This document shows, piece after piece, positions 32,498 through 45,300 of a stretch of 64,000 bases of DNA (positions within the stretch are counted from its first letter, which is position 1; the number at the start of each line of letters is the position of its first letter). Position numbers and translations under genes: made by a program. The stretch comes from Staphylotrichum longicolle. Its lineage: Eukaryota > Ascomycota > Sordariomycetes > Sordariales > Chaetomiaceae. The notes beneath the pieces were generated by a model. It did no database searches. It saw only the letters and a program-made list of their open reading frames with translations, and was not told where the DNA came from. The stretch covers positions 7,316,001 to 7,380,000 of the forward strand of contig JAHCVI010000001.1 of the NCBI GenBank assembly GCA_019096155.1, written 5' to 3'.

Positions 32498-34991
32498 TTA
32501 GAGCCATTTCAACTTGGCAATGTGATCCGCCTTCTTTTTGCTCTGCTTCACAAAGCCCATCATCCGGAGCTCAGCGAGGCCGCGGTAGAAGCAGGCGAGT
32601 GCCGACCGCTCGTCGAGCCCAACGTCGGACTCGTCGCCGACGAGCGCGTAGTAGGCTGACCACAGGTCCGCCACGTTGATGAGGGCGCCCCGCTCCAGGT
32701 AGAGATGGTACAGGATGGCCGTCGTCGGGAGCGTCGACGCCATCCCGCCGTTGGCTTTGGCACAGCACGCGCACGCAAGGTAGTCATGCGGCCGGGAGAG
32801 GGCGCGGCCGAATGTGGCTCCCGGGCGGGGGACAAAGACGTCGCGGTAGGGCGACTTGAAGTCGAAGACCCAGGCCTCGTGAAGAAAGAAATTGTCGACA
32901 GGGTCGCAGTGCAAAGCCTGCGACAGGAGCGCCAACAAAGCGTCGACGGCCTGGGTGAAGGCTTTGTCCTCTTCGGTCAGGGTGGCCGTGTCCTGGCTCA
33001 GCTGGACTTTTTGCGCGACGACCGTGGTGCGCATAACGCGGCTTTGAGCGCTGTATTTGCTCTTGAGGGCCGTGCCGTTGGCCTTGGAGCGCTCGATCAG
33101 GCCCTCGACTTCGTCCCGGAGGTCTGTCAGGGAACCAGCAAGCTCTTCGGCGTCGGTCTCCCAGCCTTCAAGGCCAAGTTCCGGGCTCCCGTATTGAACA
33201 GCACCCAGCAAGCGCCCGATCAGTGACGAAAACTCTTCTGGACCAAGTCGTTTGACAGCGTCTTCCAAGGGAATCGTCCCAGATGCTTGGTCAATGCTGA
33301 TGCCGCTGCTCAAGGCCAATGTGTAAAGCTCCGTAAAGGGCGTGGGACTCAAGCCCGTGGAGAGTACGAGATGCAGCGAGCGGAGGAGCTGTTGTAGGTA
33401 CTCTTGCCGCTTTTGTCCCTGTTCCAAGACCTGTGTAACAAGATAGTCGTCGTCTTCAATCAGAGACTGCGCATGGTTCAGCTGCCTCGCCTCGATGGCG
33501 GCCTCCGCCTGGGTCTTGAACGACTCGAGGGTCCGGACGGCCTCAATATGCTCTGGCTGCAATGCCTCGCGATCGAGCCGACCGTCGCCCGCAAGCAGCA
33601 CACTCAGCGGATTCGCATAAAAGTGACACATGTAGGCGTACTTGAGCGAGCTGATGAAGGCCTGGATGCCGGCGACCTGTTCCTGCTGGCGCTCGACCAG
33701 GCTGCGGAGCAGCGAGGGCCCGATTCTGAGGGCCGCGTGGCTCCCGGCCACGGCACTCTTGACGACGCTCTCAAGCACCGAGTTGGCCTGGACGACGTCA
33801 AACTGGGCGCCGTGGAGCTGGCGGGCGGTCGACTTGAGCAGTCGGGCCTGGAACAGCTCGACCGACGTGGCGACGCCAAACAGGACGTCAAAGTGTATGC
33901 GACCGCGCCAGGAACTGCCACCGTGTCAGTTTGGGGAGTCCACCGTTTCAGTAGAGTTGTAAGGGGGGTCATACTGGAAGAGCGTGATTAAATCGGTCAA
34001 CAAGCCGCTCTCAAACGCCTCGCTGTCCTGGAACGCAACCACCACCCGCCGGGCCTGCTGCTGCTGGTTGAGAAAGACGTGCAGCGACTCCAGATCATAG
34101 TCGAGATACTTCCTCCCCTTCACCCATCAGGTCAGCCAGTCTGTCCTCACCCACACCACACCCCAAAAAAGCGCACGGGAAAAAACTTACACCCTGCGTC
34201 AGCTCGACACCCCCTTCCTCTTCCTCTTGATCCACCCCCTTTGCCGTCGCATCCCGAATAATCTTCTTCAGCGCCGCCTTGAGATTCGGCGCCTCGGACG
34301 CGCGCAGGCGCACAAATCTTGCCTGGGTCGCGGCGCACACCCGCTCGGCGAGCTGCTCAAACAGCAGGTCCTGGGAGGCGATGTTGGGCCCCGTGATGAT
34401 GAAGCCTGCTGTGATTTTGCCGCTTGAGAGAGGCCGAAACCCGGAACGTCAACCATGAATTCTGTGTTTTTGCCGCGTAGAAAAGAATAAATAAAACAAC
34501 AACCCAAAACGTACGTGTCTTCCCCGGCAGCCTGCTGCAAGAAGGCGGTAACCTCGTCAAGAGTGGTTTGGTTCGCGTCTCGGAGGACATGCTGCAGCGT
34601 TGTCTTCGGCTTAGCAAACACCACCCGTCAAGACGCAAGAGAGATAAGTGCATGCGGACCTGAATGCGGCCCTCCAGGACGGGCCACGCCGTGTCAAACA
34701 ACTCCTTGCGCAGCTTCACGGCCTCGGGGCTCTCGGCGCCGTTGAAGAGAGGGGGGAACGCAGACTCGATTGCAGAGCCGTCTTGTGGCCTGGGGACATC
34801 CGACTTGGCTAGCTTGCGTCTCTTCGCGGGCCGGGCAGCAGTAGCATTCTGGCCGGGGATGTCTCCGGGGGCCGAGTTGAAGATGAAGGCGGCCTGGGAC
34901 AGAGGAGTCAGTCAGCATGGGATTCTGATCGGAAAAACAGGATTTTAAATACCCTGTGATCGTCCTCTTCAAATGACACGACGGAACTCAT
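32498..34991 (-). CDS. ORC3: Origin recognition complex subunit 3
   Basis: Six exons (transcript order): 34991-34953, 34893-34660, 34609-34515, 34422-34191, 34108-33975 and 33914-32498. They encode 716 residues. Orc3 features are the SSVVSFEEDDHR start, the degenerate AAA+ region (TGKITAGFIITGPNIASQDL; no Walker A lysine loop is needed in this subunit), WRGRIHFDVLFGVATSVELF, and the C-terminal winged-helix block ILYHLYLERGALINVADLWS with RGLAELRMMGFVKQSKKKAD. Role: structural subunit of the six-protein complex that marks replication origins and loads Cdc6 and MCM. Two acceptors are AAG rather than YAG; these fit the frame exactly and are acceptable. Three ACGCG cores lie just upstream. Confidence 0.93.
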
Positions 34992-36027
34992 TTTCGGCCA
35001 TGTCGGTGTGTTGAGTCGATGTCGACGCGACCACGCGTTGTGTGTTCATAACGGTTCACGCGATGCTCAATGCTTGGTGTAAGGGACATGCACCAGCCAC
35101 TCTCTCAAGACCCCTGCTGCGCCACAGCTAAGAGCTCCCTCTCCCGTCAAATGTGGCTTTGCAAGTGAAATCATTCTCCCAGAGCAGCAGCATTGTGAAG
35201 GTGAAGCCGCAAACACCAAGGACAAAGCCAGATCAAAGAAATGCCGTCTGTTACTGTGTAGACTCATGCTAATGTAGATGTGACTAAATCGTCCATTGAG
35301 GCCAAAGACCAAAACAGCAAAACGCTGTCCCTCTGCTGTCCCTCTGCTGTCCGCGTCCGCCATCCCCTATCTCTCTCTGTCCATCCGCTTCCTTCACTTT
35401 ACTAAACCTGCTCCTTCGCACCCGTGCTGAGCCCACCAAGGATAGGTCAGAGATGCTCCAGGCGGAGTATCAATGTTCATTCGCTCGCTAGATAGGTCGC
35501 AATCCGCCTACTCCGCTCAACAACAGCTCCTATTTTTAGGGCACACCCCCTACCCCCTTTTCCTCTCATCAAAACTGACCGTGGGCAAAACCAGAGAAGC
35601 AGAAGAACCCCGCCACCCTTTCTTGAACCCCCGAGCTCGACCTCGACCTCCAGCGGCCACGCCAAGGAAGGACTGTCAAGAGCCAAGAAAGGAAGAAAAA
35701 AGGAAAAGGGAGGAACAAAGCCAGAAAGCCAGAAACAAAGCACGCCTGTATTGAACCAGAACACCCACCCCCCCATTCCGACGCAAGAACTGCCCACTGC
35801 CCCATGTGCAAAAGAAAAATGAAAGTCAATGGATCCCTCCTAGTTGTACAAAATCTTGGGTCTCGCCCCTGGGGTTTCCGTCCAGCCAGTCAGTCGATCA
35901 ATCAGTCGCTGCTGGTCGCGAGAGGGTCTTGACTCGCTATCCATCGAAGTAGATTCATAATCGAGACTGCCGACAAGGCAGTCGCGAGCCAATCCCAGGT
36001 TCCTGCTCCGAAGAGACGCGGAGCCGC
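34992..36027. other. Intergenic region upstream of ORC3
   Basis: About 1 kb. The part next to ORC3 holds the ACGCG cluster; the rest, including a short AGTC-rich repeat at about 35885-35910, is probably the 3' side of the PWWP gene. No coding frame supported. Confidence 0.6.
35025..35063. promoter_or_regulatory. Cluster of ACGCG elements (MCB-type) before ORC3
   Basis: Three ACGCG cores at 35025-35029, 35033-35038 (full ACGCGT) and 35058-35062 lie 34-72 bp upstream of the ORC3 start. ACGCGT is the MBF site driving G1/S genes in yeasts. Use here is inference. Confidence 0.55.
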
Positions 36028-38214
36028 TTATGCCGACGCCTCAACCGCTTCAGGGGCCTTAGACTAGCGTCGGGTTAGACAGTGCGCTCAAGTGAACAGA
36101 GTTCAGTGATGGGAAAGCTCACCTCTTCAGCAGCGGGCTTCTCAGCGGCCTCAGAGGCCTCCCCCTTGGGCAGCTCCTTGGGGTCCTCCTTGGCCATCTC
36201 CTGAGCCTCCTTCTTAGCCTCCTCCTTGAGGTCCTCCTTGGCCTTCGTGCGCTCGACCACCTCGGTCTTCTCCTTGAGGCCATTAGCCTTGCCCGCCGGC
36301 TTGGCGGTGCCGTTAACCTCCCCAGCAGCCGCCGCAGGGGCCCCGTCGGCAGAGAGAAGCTTATTCCACTTGTCGAGCAGGACCTGCGAGCGCGGCTTGA
36401 ACTTGAACTCGTCCTCCTTCGGGATGTTGTCGAGCTTCAGGATCGCCTTCAGCACCTTGTTGATCTTGGTTGCCCTGATAATGCTGACTTCGAGGTCTGG
36501 GAACCCCTCGAGCTTCGTCACGTAGTCTGACATCAGCTTCATCTCCTCCTCCTTGGGCTCCTGGTCCCTTGTGAGGAGGCCCTTCTGCAGCTTGTGCCGG
36601 AGGAACAGGACCTCTTTCTGTGCCATGTGTTAGCGCTCGACAGAACGCTGTGTCTTCGATTATCATCCCGATGACATACCTCTTTCCTAACGTGCTTATC
36701 CTCCGCCGAGAGCTCGGGCTCCTTCGGAGTTGCGGATTCTTTCTCGGCCTTCTTCTCGTCCACATCCTTCTTCTTGGACTTGGACTTTGCGCCCTTCGTC
36801 TCGGTCGCCTTGGTCGACTTGGGTGTGGATGCCGCCCCGTTGGCTGCCTTGGGCGTTGCGCTCGTCGTCAGCTTGATCTTGGGTTTCTTGACCGAGTCGG
36901 AACGCTGCGGTGTCTGCAGAGGGGTTAGCACAGCGTGCACACAATACTTTCTGGCGAATTGACTTGCCTCGGCGCTGTCCTCGGCCTTCCTCTTCTTGGC
37001 CTTCTTGTCCTTGGCTGGAGTCTGCTCAACCTCGGGCGCATCCTCCATCTCAACGTCCTCGTCGTCCTCGCTGACAGCCTTGGATTTCTTGCCCTTCGGC
37101 GTGGCCGCCTTGGCCGCCTTGGCCTTCTCCTGCTCGATGAGCTCCTCCTGGTAGTTCTGCAGCACCTCCTTGTAGAATGACAGAGGGTGGTTCTTGGCTG
37201 CCAGGTGGTGTGCGGCCTGCAGCGTCTTCCTCATCTTGTCCAGCTTGACGTCCAGGACAGTCTCGGGGTCGAGGTCGATCAGCTCGGTATTTGGCACCCA
37301 GCCGCTAAAAGTCCCAGTTAGCTTCCGTGGCTGTGCAGAGAAACGCACAAAATGCGCAGCGGCATTGAACCCCAACTTCTGCACAGTGATGATGCAAGGG
37401 TGGACGAAAAACTCACAATTCGTTGGTGTGCAGGTACATGACGGGGAACGTCCGGTCAGCAACATTCTTGCCACCGTCGGCGTAGTCCTCGCGGTAGGTG
37501 CCATCTGCGCGCTTCGCCGTGACCGGTCGGGTCTTGAGCAGGGACGCCGGGAGCATGTCCTCGTCGCAGATGATGACGGGCCATTGGGGGAAGCCCTTTA
37601 GCTTGACGAAGTAGTGGTCGCCGGGCTGCGCGTCGGTATGCAGCAGGCGAGGCTTCGACGCCTTCTTGTTCAGCTTCTTGCCCTTCGCACCACTGCCGCC
37701 GCCAATTGACTTGCGCCTCGCCTTGGACTTGTCGGCATCGGCAGCAGCCGCGTCGCCAGCATCGGCGGGGGTCTGGTCGGCTTGCTCTGCGTCGGCAGCG
37801 TCGGCAGCCTGCGGCGCAGGTTCAGCCGGAATGGCGGCACTGTCTTTCATCTCGACGTCGGACTTCTCCTCGGTTTGCTCGGCTGGTTTGTCGGCAGCTG
37901 CTGGAGTGAGAGAAGAGGGAAAAAAATGTTAGCACGATGCATTCGTGATGAGCAAGTGCGTGTTATGGTGGGCATGGGGGTCGTGGAAAGCTCTTCTTAC
38001 CTTCGGCGGGCTTGACAGATTCTGCAGTGGCCTCGGCCGAGGCAGGCGCAGGCGCAGGCTCAGCCCCAGACTCGGCGGCAGGCTTGGATTCGGCGACAGC
38101 AGGAGTCTCGTTCTGGGCATCGACAACAGCCGTCTTGGTCGCGTCGTCCTTTGTCTCGACCGCAGGCGACGCGCCCTCAGCCGGGGGCGTGGCACGGCCG
38201 TTCTCGCCAGACAT
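36028..38214 (-). CDS. PWWP domain chromatin protein
   Basis: Exons (transcript order): 38214-38001, 37900-37417, 37304-36968, 36913-36680, 36617-36123 and 36063-36028. They encode 599 residues. A disordered Ala/Glu-rich N-terminus leads to a PWWP domain from about residue 140: PGDHYFVKLKGFPQWPVIIC and, across an exon junction, VMYLHTNEFGWVPNTEL. A long Lys/Glu/Ser-rich linker follows, then a helical block (LFLRHKLQKGLLTRDQEP to KINKVLKAILKLDNIP) resembling a TFIIS-N/LEDGF-like fold. PWWP domains read methylated H3K36. The layout recalls yeast Ioc4 or fission yeast Pdp3, but I do not assign either. Intron 3 is a GC-AG intron of 54 nt. The last exon codes only 11 residues. Confidence 0.87.
36914..36967 (-). 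other. GC-AG intron of 54 nt in the PWWP gene
   Basis: It has a GCAAGT donor, a GCTAAC branch and a CTGCAG acceptor. Its length is a multiple of three and it contains no in-frame stop, so retention would insert 18 residues. Those residues (Phe/Tyr/Cys/His-containing) are unlike the flanking Lys/Glu-rich linker, which supports removal. Confidence 0.8.
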
Positions 38215-39316
38215 GGTGGTGTATGGTGTCGCGCGGTGGCGATGTGATGTCAGCAGCACGCGACAGGCTTCACGGGCTTGACGGCTTGGATTTGTTTGGC
38301 CCTGCAAAAGGCAGCAGGCGACGCGTTCTTCGCGCGGAAGTGGGCCAGAGGCTGCGTGCTTCCTAGCCGGGTGCGCGTGTTGATGGATGGTGATGGGGTG
38401 CGCGGATGGTGGGCGGGTCACAATGCGCAGGCGCGAGACAATGGATGCGAGGTTGCGCCAGAAGATCAGAGCTTCGCGGAAAGGGAAGAGAAATTATTAT
38501 TTGAGCCAAGTGGATGGCAGGCAAGGAAGGCACACGAGTGGTTGGTCCGAGCGTCTTGGCGAGGGCTTCTTGCTTGGTCTCTGAAAAGAGGGCGGCGGAG
38601 TTTGGAGGGGAGAGGGGGGTCACTGAGGTGCTGCGCTGCAGGCATGCGTCAGGGTCAAGGTCCACGACGCCAACACCCGCCTGTCCACGCCTGCCCACGC
38701 TCAACCACGCCCCCCCAAGCACGCCCCTGTGCCCAACATCACCAACAACAACAACGGCCACCACCGCCAACAACCTCATCAACAAAGCTGCCAGTCAAAC
38801 ACCACCCACATCCCTCATCTCCCCGTTCCCTTGATCCCTTGATCCCCTCGTCCAGCCACTCCAACCACTCCAGCCACTCCAGGCTCCATCTCATGGCTCC
38901 TCGTCCATCTGTTCCCCATCTCAGTCAATCCGCGGTTCCCGTCATCCTTTGCCACTCTCCGAGGCAGACCCCAACCCCCCAGACTCTCGGGGCTGGCAAA
39001 ACCCGGGCAAGACCCGGCCGGCACAGGTCATGCCTGTTCTCCAGGGTCGATCACAACTCGCCGGGTCCCCACAACTTGCTTCCGAGTTCAGCCTGATGCT
39101 GCTTTCACCCCCTTCTCCACAAGAACCACCAACAGCCGGGGGGAGAAAGAGGGAAGGAAAATGGAGAGGAGAAGTGAAGAAAGCACACATCATTTTAGTA
39201 TTGCCCCGTCCAACTCCTTTACATACCATACAGCTGTCCAAAATCCATCTCCCTCTCCTCTCGACGACCTTGGTTGACACACTGGCCTCCACACGCTCAT
39301 TTCTCAACCCACTACC
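38215..39316. other. Intergenic region, PWWP promoter
   Basis: 1.1 kb between the PWWP start and the BRR2 stop. It includes a C/A-rich low-complexity part at about 38690-38900. No gene supported; open frames here have low-complexity translations. Confidence 0.6.
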
Positions 39317-42300
39317 TCACTCATCCTCCTCCTCCTCCTCCTCAGACTCGTCCACATCCATCCCCTCCTCGACCATGACCGAGAACGTCGGTTCTTGGTC
39401 GACCCCAACATAGCTGTCGCTCATGAGGAACAGCTTGAGGTCGTGCCGCCCGGGCGTGGGTACCGTGAACTCGAGCTTGACGTTGAGCTCGCGACCGACT
39501 GTGACGCGCTTGATGGCGAGCAGCGTCTTGGAGCTCTCCTCGCCCACCACGAGCCACCAGTTCTCCGTCTTCTTGCCCGGGTAGAAGGGCGCGTGCACCG
39601 TCGGGTCAAACTCGTCGTCCTCGTCCACCTCGCGCTCCACGCGGATCTTGAGGTACGCCGGCTCGCCCGCCCGGATGCTGTCCTTGTCCTCGACCTCGAA
39701 CTCGAGCGAGATGTCCGGGTACTTGGTGTTTGTGAAGTTGGCCGCCTGCGCGAGCTGCGCCTGGGTGAGGCCGAGGTCCTTGACGAGCGCGCTGTAGTCG
39801 GCGTTCTCCGCGGGGTTCATCTTCTCCATAAAGTCGAAGATGTCCCGAATGTCGTGCTTGTTCGCCGCCTTGACCACCTCGGGTGTGAAGTTGGGGATCT
39901 GCTTGAGCGGGCTGTCGCGATCCCACATGGCCTGCACCACCATCTGCGACATCTCCATGGCGTTCATGGCGTTCAGATGGCCTTCGGATGAGAGGATGTC
40001 GACAATCGCGCTCAAGAGGCTGAGAAGCTTGGTCAGCACGACCTCTTGATCCTTGGCGAGATCGATAGGCAGGTTCATCCTCGAGAAGTGCGCCTGCACC
40101 AGGACGAACGCCTTGAAGTGAGGCGAGTCGTAGGCGACCTCCGCCATTTTGACGGGAACGTTGTCGTAGATGCGTCGCAGGATGGCCTCCTCGTGCCGCC
40201 TGATCTGGATTGCGTCAAACTCGCTGGCCGCCGTCACGATCTCGAGGATATTCTTCAGCTTGCTCTTCTGATTGAGCGACAGAAGGAATGTCTGCATCGT
40301 GTAGTACGAGATGTTGTAGTAGGCCGCGATCATGGCCGCATTCTGAGGCGCCACCGTCCCGTCGTCCTCGTCCATGTCGACAATCTTCGCGTCAGACAGT
40401 TCTTTCAACGTTACCTCGACCATGTCCGAGAGATACTGGCTGAGCCCCTCGTGCGTCGGATCTGTCAGGCCGTAGTAGCTCGGGTTCGCAAGCAGACGCC
40501 GGTAGAAATACGTAAATGTGGCCCAGTTGATGGCGTCTTCACCGGACTCAATCATCTTGGTGCTGATCTCCGTGACGAACGCGTCGTGGAGGAAGTTCTG
40601 GAGATGTGACTCGACCGGCAGGGCTTCGTTGAGGAACTTCTTGTAATACTCCCGCTTCACCGCCGGGAGCATAAGAACGCCGCGGCTACGCCCGTCCTTG
40701 GATGGCTGTACCGCCTTGCCGAACATCTGGAGAACCTCGCTCAGGGGATAGTCCACGTAGCGGTGCTCCCTACCCTCAAAATATTGCGTGCCCATGACGA
40801 TGACAAGATGGGCCGTGCAGTCAAGCTCCCAGCACACGTCTCGAGAAGCAATAAGCACCTGGATGGCGCCATTGTTGTAGAGATGCTTGACGATACGCTT
40901 GTCGCTCTGGCTCAGGGCCTCGTGGTAATAACCCACACCATGAGAAAGGGCCTCAGCGAGAGCTTCTTCCTGGACGCGCTCGAGGAGCTTCTGGATCTGC
41001 TCAACCTCGACATTCAAGAACCGGTCCTCATCGTCGTCGGCAAGGCAGGCGGTGAGCAGATCCCGGGCCGTTGCTCTGGTCTGCTTCCGACTGGGCACAA
41101 AAATGAGCGCCGGCTGGTTCGCGGACAGTTGTGTGACCGCGAGATATGTCGGCTTTGCCATGGCGAGCATAAGGGATGGAAAGTGCGGAATGGTGTAGGA
41201 CTGGATATGGAGCTCCAGCGGCACCGGGCGGACGTGCGGGCTGAAGTTGTAGATGTCATGCTTCTTGGCGTCAATCCACTCACCAACGTCGCGAGCATTC
41301 GCGAGGGACACGCCGAGGCCAACGATTCTCATGGGGAGCTCCGTTTGTGTGCGAATGTAGTGCATCCGAGACACGATAATCTCGTAGATGTACCCCAATT
41401 GGCCGCCGAGCATGTGCAGCTCATCCGCAATGAAGAGCTCCACAGTCTGGACGTTCTTCCTCCGCTTCCACTGCCGGGACAGGACATCCCATTGTAGAGG
41501 AGTGGCGAGGATGAGATCTCCCTGCTCCAGCAGCTTCAGATCGCTGGTTGTCTCCCCTGTCAGCTTGACAATGTCTTTGCCACCGCGGAGATTTGAAAAG
41601 CGCTTTTGCCAGTCCTGGAACCGCTGGTCCACCAGTTCTTGGAAGGGCGCGATGTAGACGGCGCGTCCGGAGTCTTGACTGGCCCAGTGACGCAAAAGGG
41701 CAAATTCCGCGCACACCGTCTTGCCGCTGCCAGTCGGTGATGCGACCAGGACATTGTTGTCGGTGTTGAACAGTGAGTTGAACGTTTGTGTCTGCACCTT
41801 ATTGAACTGTTGCCAGTCGGGGTACAGGGCAGCGTAGTCCTTCGCCTTCAGAGCGGACACCGGGAGGGGTTGCAAGTCGAGCAACTCCGTGTGCGGAGGG
41901 AAGCGCTCTGGCAGGATAAGCTTCTGGAAGGAAACCGCCATGCGGGTCTCCGAGTGCATCCACCGATCTGAGATGACCGAGATGAAGTAGTTGGGCGGCA
42001 TCGGCTCGGAGATAGGCACCGTAAACTCGACGGTGTGCTCGTTCGCGTCTCCCTCAGCGTAGTCTTTCCGCAGAATGAACTGATCATGGAAAAGGATATC
42101 CTCGCCATCACAGTCTTCAACGACTACCCAGAAGCTTTCGGACAGACCATGGACGTCGACATCCCACGTAAAATTGGGTGTGATGGTTAGCTCCACGCGC
42201 AGCATAGACCTTGTCATAGGCTGTACAGTGGCCTGGATCTCGACCCGGGGAAACTTGGCGACGAGAGAGCACACAACCTTGCCAGCCTTCGGCAAACCAA

Positions 42301-45300
42301 GCAACTCGCCCATGCGAGGAGGGTCCAGGTCGAAGTAGCTGCTGAAGGGCACTTCTATCCTCTCGGCCTTCCGGACAATCTCAACCGGGCAACTGGGGAA
42401 CTGTCGAAGAGGCGACATGGTCGGCCACATCCGCTTCTCGGCCATCTTGCAAAGGTTCAGAGCCAGTTTGGCGACAGAGGCCCAACCCTTCTTGAGAGAG
42501 ATCTCGAAGATGGCCCGAAGAATACGGCCGGCAGACTGTGTGACATAGACCATGTCAGCCATGAGAGCTAGACCATCGAGCTTGAGGCGGGAGATGTAGG
42601 CCTGGAGGAGAACATTGATCTTGGCTGTCGGCTCCTCAATGCTCTCCTTGACAGGAATCGGGACGCGAGCGAGGATTTTCGCAAGCTCGAGCTTCTCCTC
42701 CTGGCGAACAGGAATGTACTTGAACTCGCCGCTTTGGGCGAAGACACGGAAGAGCTCCACATCGTTCATTGAAGGTTGGATGAGCTTGTTGTAGGTGTCC
42801 ATCGACGTGTGTGTGATGTAGTAATGGGAGGCGATGCGCCCAAGCTCTGTGGACTGCAGCTTGCCGGTCTTCTCGTCGTACTTGATCAGATTGGACTTCT
42901 TCAAAACGGTCGCAGCAGAATGAATCAAGTCCACGCGCTTCTGTTCCAGAGCTTCATCGTCTTCGTACTCAGCGCCAACACTGTACAGCCCAGGGGAACG
43001 GAGCATCCGGACGAAGAGGTAGGTGTACCCGAGCCACTCAACACCCTCATCACGGCTGCGAATGTTGCCGAGGACGATCTCGGCATTGAGATTGTCAACT
43101 AGCTTGCTTGCGAGTTGACTTTCGATCGGCAGCTGCTGGTTGAGCAACGACAGATAATATGGAATCTCGCCTTGGTTTGTGATGATGATGCCCTCACCGT
43201 AGGTGTCGAACTGGGGGCGACCAGCGCGGCCAAGCATCTGCAGGACATCCTGGGGGCTCAGCTCGACCCAGCTACCCTTCTCGGGAGAATAGACTTGGGT
43301 GCCCTTGATGATGACGGTATGGGCGGGCAGATTGACACCCCAGGCGAGGGTAGCTGTGCACACCAACACCTGGATGTGCCCGCTCGCAAAGAGATCCTCG
43401 ACGTCGGTTCTGTCGGCTCGGCTCATTCCGGCGTGGTGGATGCCGAACCCATAGGGCAAGATGTCCTTGAGATCTGTGTTGGTGACCGAGTTGGCAGCCT
43501 CGCTCAAGACCTCGCGCGTTCCCGCATCATGCTTGAGAATCTGGTCGATCGTCTCCATCTCCAGGGCCTTGTCTCGAATGTACTTTGCTGTCTTTGCCGT
43601 CTCCTTTCTGGAATGGACAAACACTAGCATCTGGTGGCGGTTTTGACCGACATGCTCCAACACCTTTTGGTAGGTGATATCGTTCATCGTCTTGAGCTGC
43701 TTGATGGCCTTCTTGTCCGTGACGCCGATGAACTCTTGGCGCAATGGGCATGGACGGTACGTGCCGTCGAAGTGGAACATGCCCTTGTCGAAGTCGACCC
43801 TGAGGAAACTGGCAACGTCACGGTAGTTGGGCAGCGTCGCAGACAGGCCGACGATGCGGACTGGCTCTCCTGTTTGTTCAGTTTTCCGGATAGTTCTGCT
43901 GACGATGCTCTCGAGGACTGGGCCACGGTCGTCGTGCAGCAGATGAATTTCATCGATGACGATAAGCCGGACCAGGTTCGTGTACGAGATGTCGGTTGCC
44001 TTTCTGGTGATGACATCCCATTTCTCAGGGGTCGTCACAATGACTTGGGTCTCAGATATTTGCTGCTTGGTGAGCTGGCGGTCTCCCGTCAATTCCGATA
44101 CCTTGATGCCATACGGCTCCAATCTCTTCCCAAAGTTCAAAACCTGCTCCTGGACCAGAGCCTTCAGAGGGGCGATGTAGACAATCTTGAAGGCATCCAA
44201 GTCAATCTCTCCGTTGCTGTTCCGATTCTTGCCGATCTCTCGAAGCATGGTGAGCATGGCAACGTTGGTTTTGCCACTGCCAGTCGGCGCGCAGACAAGC
44301 ATGTTACCATCGTCAAGGAAGGCGCTAGGGTAGCACTTAGATTGGATCTTGTTTAGGGACTTGGTCGTGCTGAAAGGCAGTCGAGCCCACTCGGGCATCT
44401 CGGACACCGGAACATTCTGGTCGCTGGGGTCGTTGCGCCTCTTGGGTGGTGGGACGTGGACCTCCTCATACCCCTTGAACGTCCGCTTCGTCGTGCCCTC
44501 TGGTAGGGTGACCCTGGGATTGGTCATGAGGTGGTTCCCTTGGTCGAAGATGAGATTCTCCAAGTTGATCAGCTTCTTGGGCTGCAGTCCTCCGACCAGC
44601 TGCCCCTCGGAGCGCTGCTCTTGTGTTTGGGGACGCCCATCTGCAAAGGCCTCCTTGTCGATGTCCATCTTGATTTCCATCTTGGGCTTCTTCTGGTCAT
44701 CTTGGGACTTGCCATGCAACTCGTCAAGGATCCAACGCAGTCCTTCCGAAGCCATCTCCCGCTCGATTGTGTCACGCTCCTCCCGGTTCTCGGCTCTCGC
44801 CAACCGCGTGAGCCATACGACCTTCTCCCGGTTCTCGATTAGCTTCTGCACAATCTCGTGGTGCTCGTAGTCGAAGAGCTCCATCAGGTCGTTCTCGATG
44901 TCTCGAAGTTGTTTCTCCTCGCCACCGGGCTCATCGGGTTCTCCTGAGAGGATTTTGAGGGCTTGCAAAGACTTGTCGTGTTGAGTGTGAGCGTCCGGAT
45001 ACAAGCGACCGATTTGGCGCTGCAGCCAGTAGGCATCTATGTCCCTGGCAGGGACAGAGTTCTTCTCCTGGGACTTGGATTTCCCGCTTGGCACCGCGTC
45101 AATCACCATGGCCTCGCCGTCCGCCAACCCTGCCTCTTCCTCATCACGATCCTGCCCTGCCTCCCCGCCCTGGGCAACTTCTCGGAGGTCTGGGACGTCT
45201 TCTTGATCATCCTCATCCTCGTCGGAAGAGGACTCATCCCGAACCACGTCGACCATGTTGTCATCGTCCTCCTCATTCTCAAAGTTGACAGCAACACCCT

